Source: Tetracentron sinense (taxonomy: Eukaryota; Streptophyta; Magnoliopsida; Trochodendrales; Trochodendraceae). Taken from it: 64,000 bases of DNA. The DNA lies in assembly GCA_015143295.1 (NCBI GenBank), contig CM026554.1, positions 49,288,627 through 49,352,626 of the forward strand, read 5' to 3'. Below, piece by piece: positions 62,101 through 64,000 of this stretch. Every line of letters starts with the position of its first letter. Within the stretch, counting starts at the first letter, position 1. The notes beneath the pieces are model-generated. The model saw only the letters and a program-made list of their open reading frames with translations. It did no database searches and was not told where the DNA came from. A program made the position numbers and the translations under genes.

Positions 62101-62268
62101 TAAGGAAATACTTTTGAGACCGCGGAAGGGCCAAGACCACCGACATCGTCGTGCATTCTTGCACGAGATTTCAGGTGGGGCTTCCCATGTGAACGTGAGC
62201 CCCACCTAAAATCTCATGTATGGATGCACAGTCCCCTTTATGCGGTCGCAACAGCAAAGTCCCTTTTT
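62101..62268. mobile_element. Palindromic MITE (GAGACC family), copy 2
   Basis: Left TTTTGAGACCGCGGAAGGGC, centre GAGATTTCAGGTGGGGCTTC / AGCCCCACCTAAAATCTCAT, right GCGGTCGCAACAGCAAAGTC. Same layout as copies 1 and 3. Confidence 0.65.
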
Positions 62269-62273
62269 ATATT

Positions 62274-63030
62274 GAGCAATTATATCAACCAATAGTCCCC
62301 TCATCAGCCGAGTAGGGGGCTATTCCTCCTCTCACATAACCGACCCTTCAACTCCCATTAACTCAGGTTAGTTTTATTTTTTTTAATTTTTTAGTTAATT
62401 TATTTTATTTTTCTAAAAACCAAAGGTAGATGGGTGAACCCTACGGGTGGATGAATCTTAACCATAGTTAAATGAGGTAAGAAGAGGGACGCATGGCAAG
62501 AAAATGAGAGCCGGGCCCTCCTAGCATCACTGAGTTATTTTCCTTTTATATTTGTGGTCAAAAGGATCTTTTGATAGTTTTAGTTTTTTTTATTTTTGGA
62601 AAGGGAAATGCTATTGAGACCCCTTTAGGGCCGAGACCATCGAGACCGTGCTCTAAGAGCACGGGATTTCAAGTGGGGCCTACCATGTGAAATGGGCCCC
62701 ACCTAAATCCCGTGCTCTTAGAGCACGGACTCGGTGGTCCAACCCTAAAGGGGTCTCAATAGCAAAGTCCTTTCAGAAAATAATCACCTCCTCGGTCGGT
62801 GATGCGAAGAGGGCCGTCTCGGCTGCCATTTTCTTACCACATGTCGCCCTTCTAACCTTATTTAACTATGGTTAGGATTCACCCATCTACCCTTGGTTTT
62901 TAGAAAAATAATATTAAAAAAATTAAAATATTTTAAGAAAATTAAGCCGAGTTAATGGGAGTTGAAGGGTCAGCTATGTGAGAGAGAGGAGGAATAGTCC
63001 CCTCCTCAGCCAACGAGGGGATGATTGCTC
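62274..63030. mobile_element. Foldback element with a nested palindromic MITE
   Basis: Inverted arms: GAGCAATTATATCAACCAAT...TATTCCTCCTCTCACATAAC, CGACCCTTCAACTCCCATTA on the left, complementary on the right to ATGATTGCTC at 63030. Inside the arms are CTAAAAACCAAAGGTAGATG / TACCCTTGGTTTTTAG units shared with the other foldbacks. A palindromic MITE (62598-62774) sits in the loop. Confidence 0.7.
62598..62774. mobile_element. Palindromic MITE (GAGACC family), copy 3, nested
   Basis: Best-preserved copy: ATTGAGACCCCTTTAGGG and CCCTAAAGGGGTCTCAAT arms, then CCGTGCTCTAAGAGCACGGG, itself palindromic, on both sides of a GTGGGGCC/GGGCCCCAC centre. Nested in the 62274-63030 foldback. Confidence 0.75.
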
Positions 63031-63055
63031 TTTTTTTTCTTTGGTAAGACCGTAA

Positions 63056-63446
63056 GCGCATTCCTAGCAGCCTCACCAAAATAGCTTTTTGATTATTTTG
63101 GTGAAACAAATCACTAAAAATGGCAAAAATGGGTTCCCAGTAATCTCATCAAAATGACAATTTTTGTTTGGCAAGTGTAGAGTGCTCACAAAGTTTAGTG
63201 AGTGCTGAATATTCACTAAAGTTAAATATTTCTCTCCCTTCCTTTCTTGTGATTCCCTATAAATAATAAAATAAAAGTTTCTCTCTCCATTTGTACTATT
63301 GTGGTCCACACAAATAATAAAATAATGTAAGTTTTAGAAATAAAACTGTTAAGAGTGTTTTAAAAAAGTGGATAGCTAAAATAGGAAAATATGAATTTTG
63401 GCTATTTTGGTGAGTAAAAGTTGATGAGGCTGTTAAGAATGCCGTG
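63056..63446. mobile_element. PIF/Harbinger-like MITE, tandem copy 1
   Basis: Left GCGCATTCCTAGCAGCCTCA, right GATGAGGCTGTTAAGAATGC; TAA on both sides (63053-63055, 63447-63449). Subrepeats of ACAAATAATAAAATAA-type words inside. Ends match the common GAGCATTCCYAGCAG plant Harbinger terminus. Confidence 0.75.
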
Positions 63447-63449
63447 TAA

Positions 63450-63896
63450 GAGCATTCCTAGCAGCCTCACCAAAATAACTTTTTGGTTATTTTGGTGAGC
63501 CAAAAGACTAAAAATGTGCTAAAATGACTCCCAGCAGCCTCAACAGAATGAAGAAATCCCTTTGGTGAGTCTACCGTACTCACCAAACTTTGTGAGTACT
63601 GTAGACTCACCAAAGTTAAATCTTCTCACCCTTGGGCCCACACAAATAATAAAATAAGGTTTCTCTCTCTCCCTTTCTTTTTTGTGGTCCCACACAAACA
63701 ATAAAATAATATTTTTTTCTTTCTTCCTTTTTTGTTTTCTCACACAAATGATAAAATATTGCTTCTATCTCCTTTTGTTTTGGTTAAAATGGTGAGGATG
63801 TTGGGAGTGTTTTAAAAAAGTGGCTCACCAAAACCACTTTTTGTGGGTTTTGGCTATTTTGGTGAGTGAAATTTGATGAGGCTGCTAAGAATGCTC
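63450..63896. mobile_element. PIF/Harbinger-like MITE, tandem copy 2
   Basis: Left GAGCATTCCTAGCAGCCTCA, right GATGAGGCTGCTAAGAATGCTC, with TAA at 63447-63449 and 63897-63899. Shares one TAA with copy 1. 447 bases; inner words ACACAAATAATAAAATAA repeat about every 64 bases. Confidence 0.8.
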
Positions 63897-63946
63897 TAAG
63901 AAGGGTCTTTTGATAGTTTAGTGCTGGTATCGCTGCATTAAGCATT

Positions 63947-63982
63947 CCCACGTGTGTTGACTGTTGACTGTTGACACGTGAC
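63947..63982. promoter_or_regulatory. W-box / G-box cluster
   Basis: Two CACGTG G-boxes (63949-63954, 63975-63980) enclose three TTGAC W-box cores at 63957, 63964 and 63971, spaced seven bases apart. Could be part of a promoter for a gene beyond the right edge. Confidence 0.45.
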
Positions 63983-64000
63983 TCGCGTTCGGATGCTAAC

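Overview
This is nuclear DNA from a flowering plant. The host genes are plant-specific or have plant architecture: a SUC3/SUT2-type sucrose transporter with 14 exons, a BPA1-like RRM protein, a PRE-type (paclobutrazol-resistance) atypical HLH gene and a glutaredoxin-like cysteine-rich tail. Introns are GT-AG, apart from one apparent GC-AG intron, and are AT-rich. The repeats are typical of angiosperms: L1 and RTE LINEs, Ty1/copia LTR elements, CACTA, hAT-like, PIF/Harbinger-like and Mutator-like MITEs, and foldback elements. I cannot name the species. The host proteins read like a non-grass angiosperm.

Layout. Positions 1-202 (+) hold the 3' end of the glutaredoxin-like gene. 2457-23518 (-) is the sucrose transporter. 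Its short introns are clean, but three introns of 3.6-6.2 kb carry L1 relics, and other introns carry MITEs and an RTE LINE with two further elements inside it. 26186-29755 (-) is the BPA1-like gene, with a probable 5' UTR intron and a TATA box near 31.2 kb. About 120 bp upstream of that TATA box lies a 1.8-kb palindromic foldback built from tandem ~95-bp units (31351-33170). Next come a 949-bp copia derivative with an internal inverted duplication (33552-34500) and a CACTA element without visible transposase (36820-39034). 41676-42384 (-) is the two-exon PRE gene.

From 42.7 kb to the end I see no host gene. A very young Ty1/copia element (49049-53718, LTRs differing at one of 205 sites) has landed in what looks like a tRNA-derived SINE. 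The last 6 kb is a cluster of MITEs, a possible Helitron end and foldbacks, ending with three W-boxes flanked by two G-boxes at 63949-63980.

The genes do not form a pathway; they are ordinary neighbours. The unusual content is the density of small DNA transposons with readable target-site duplications and the recurring foldback family. Coding exons were placed by reading splice junctions; frame closes across all exons of each complete gene. TE family assignments rest on termini, target-site duplications and short protein motifs, not on database searches.
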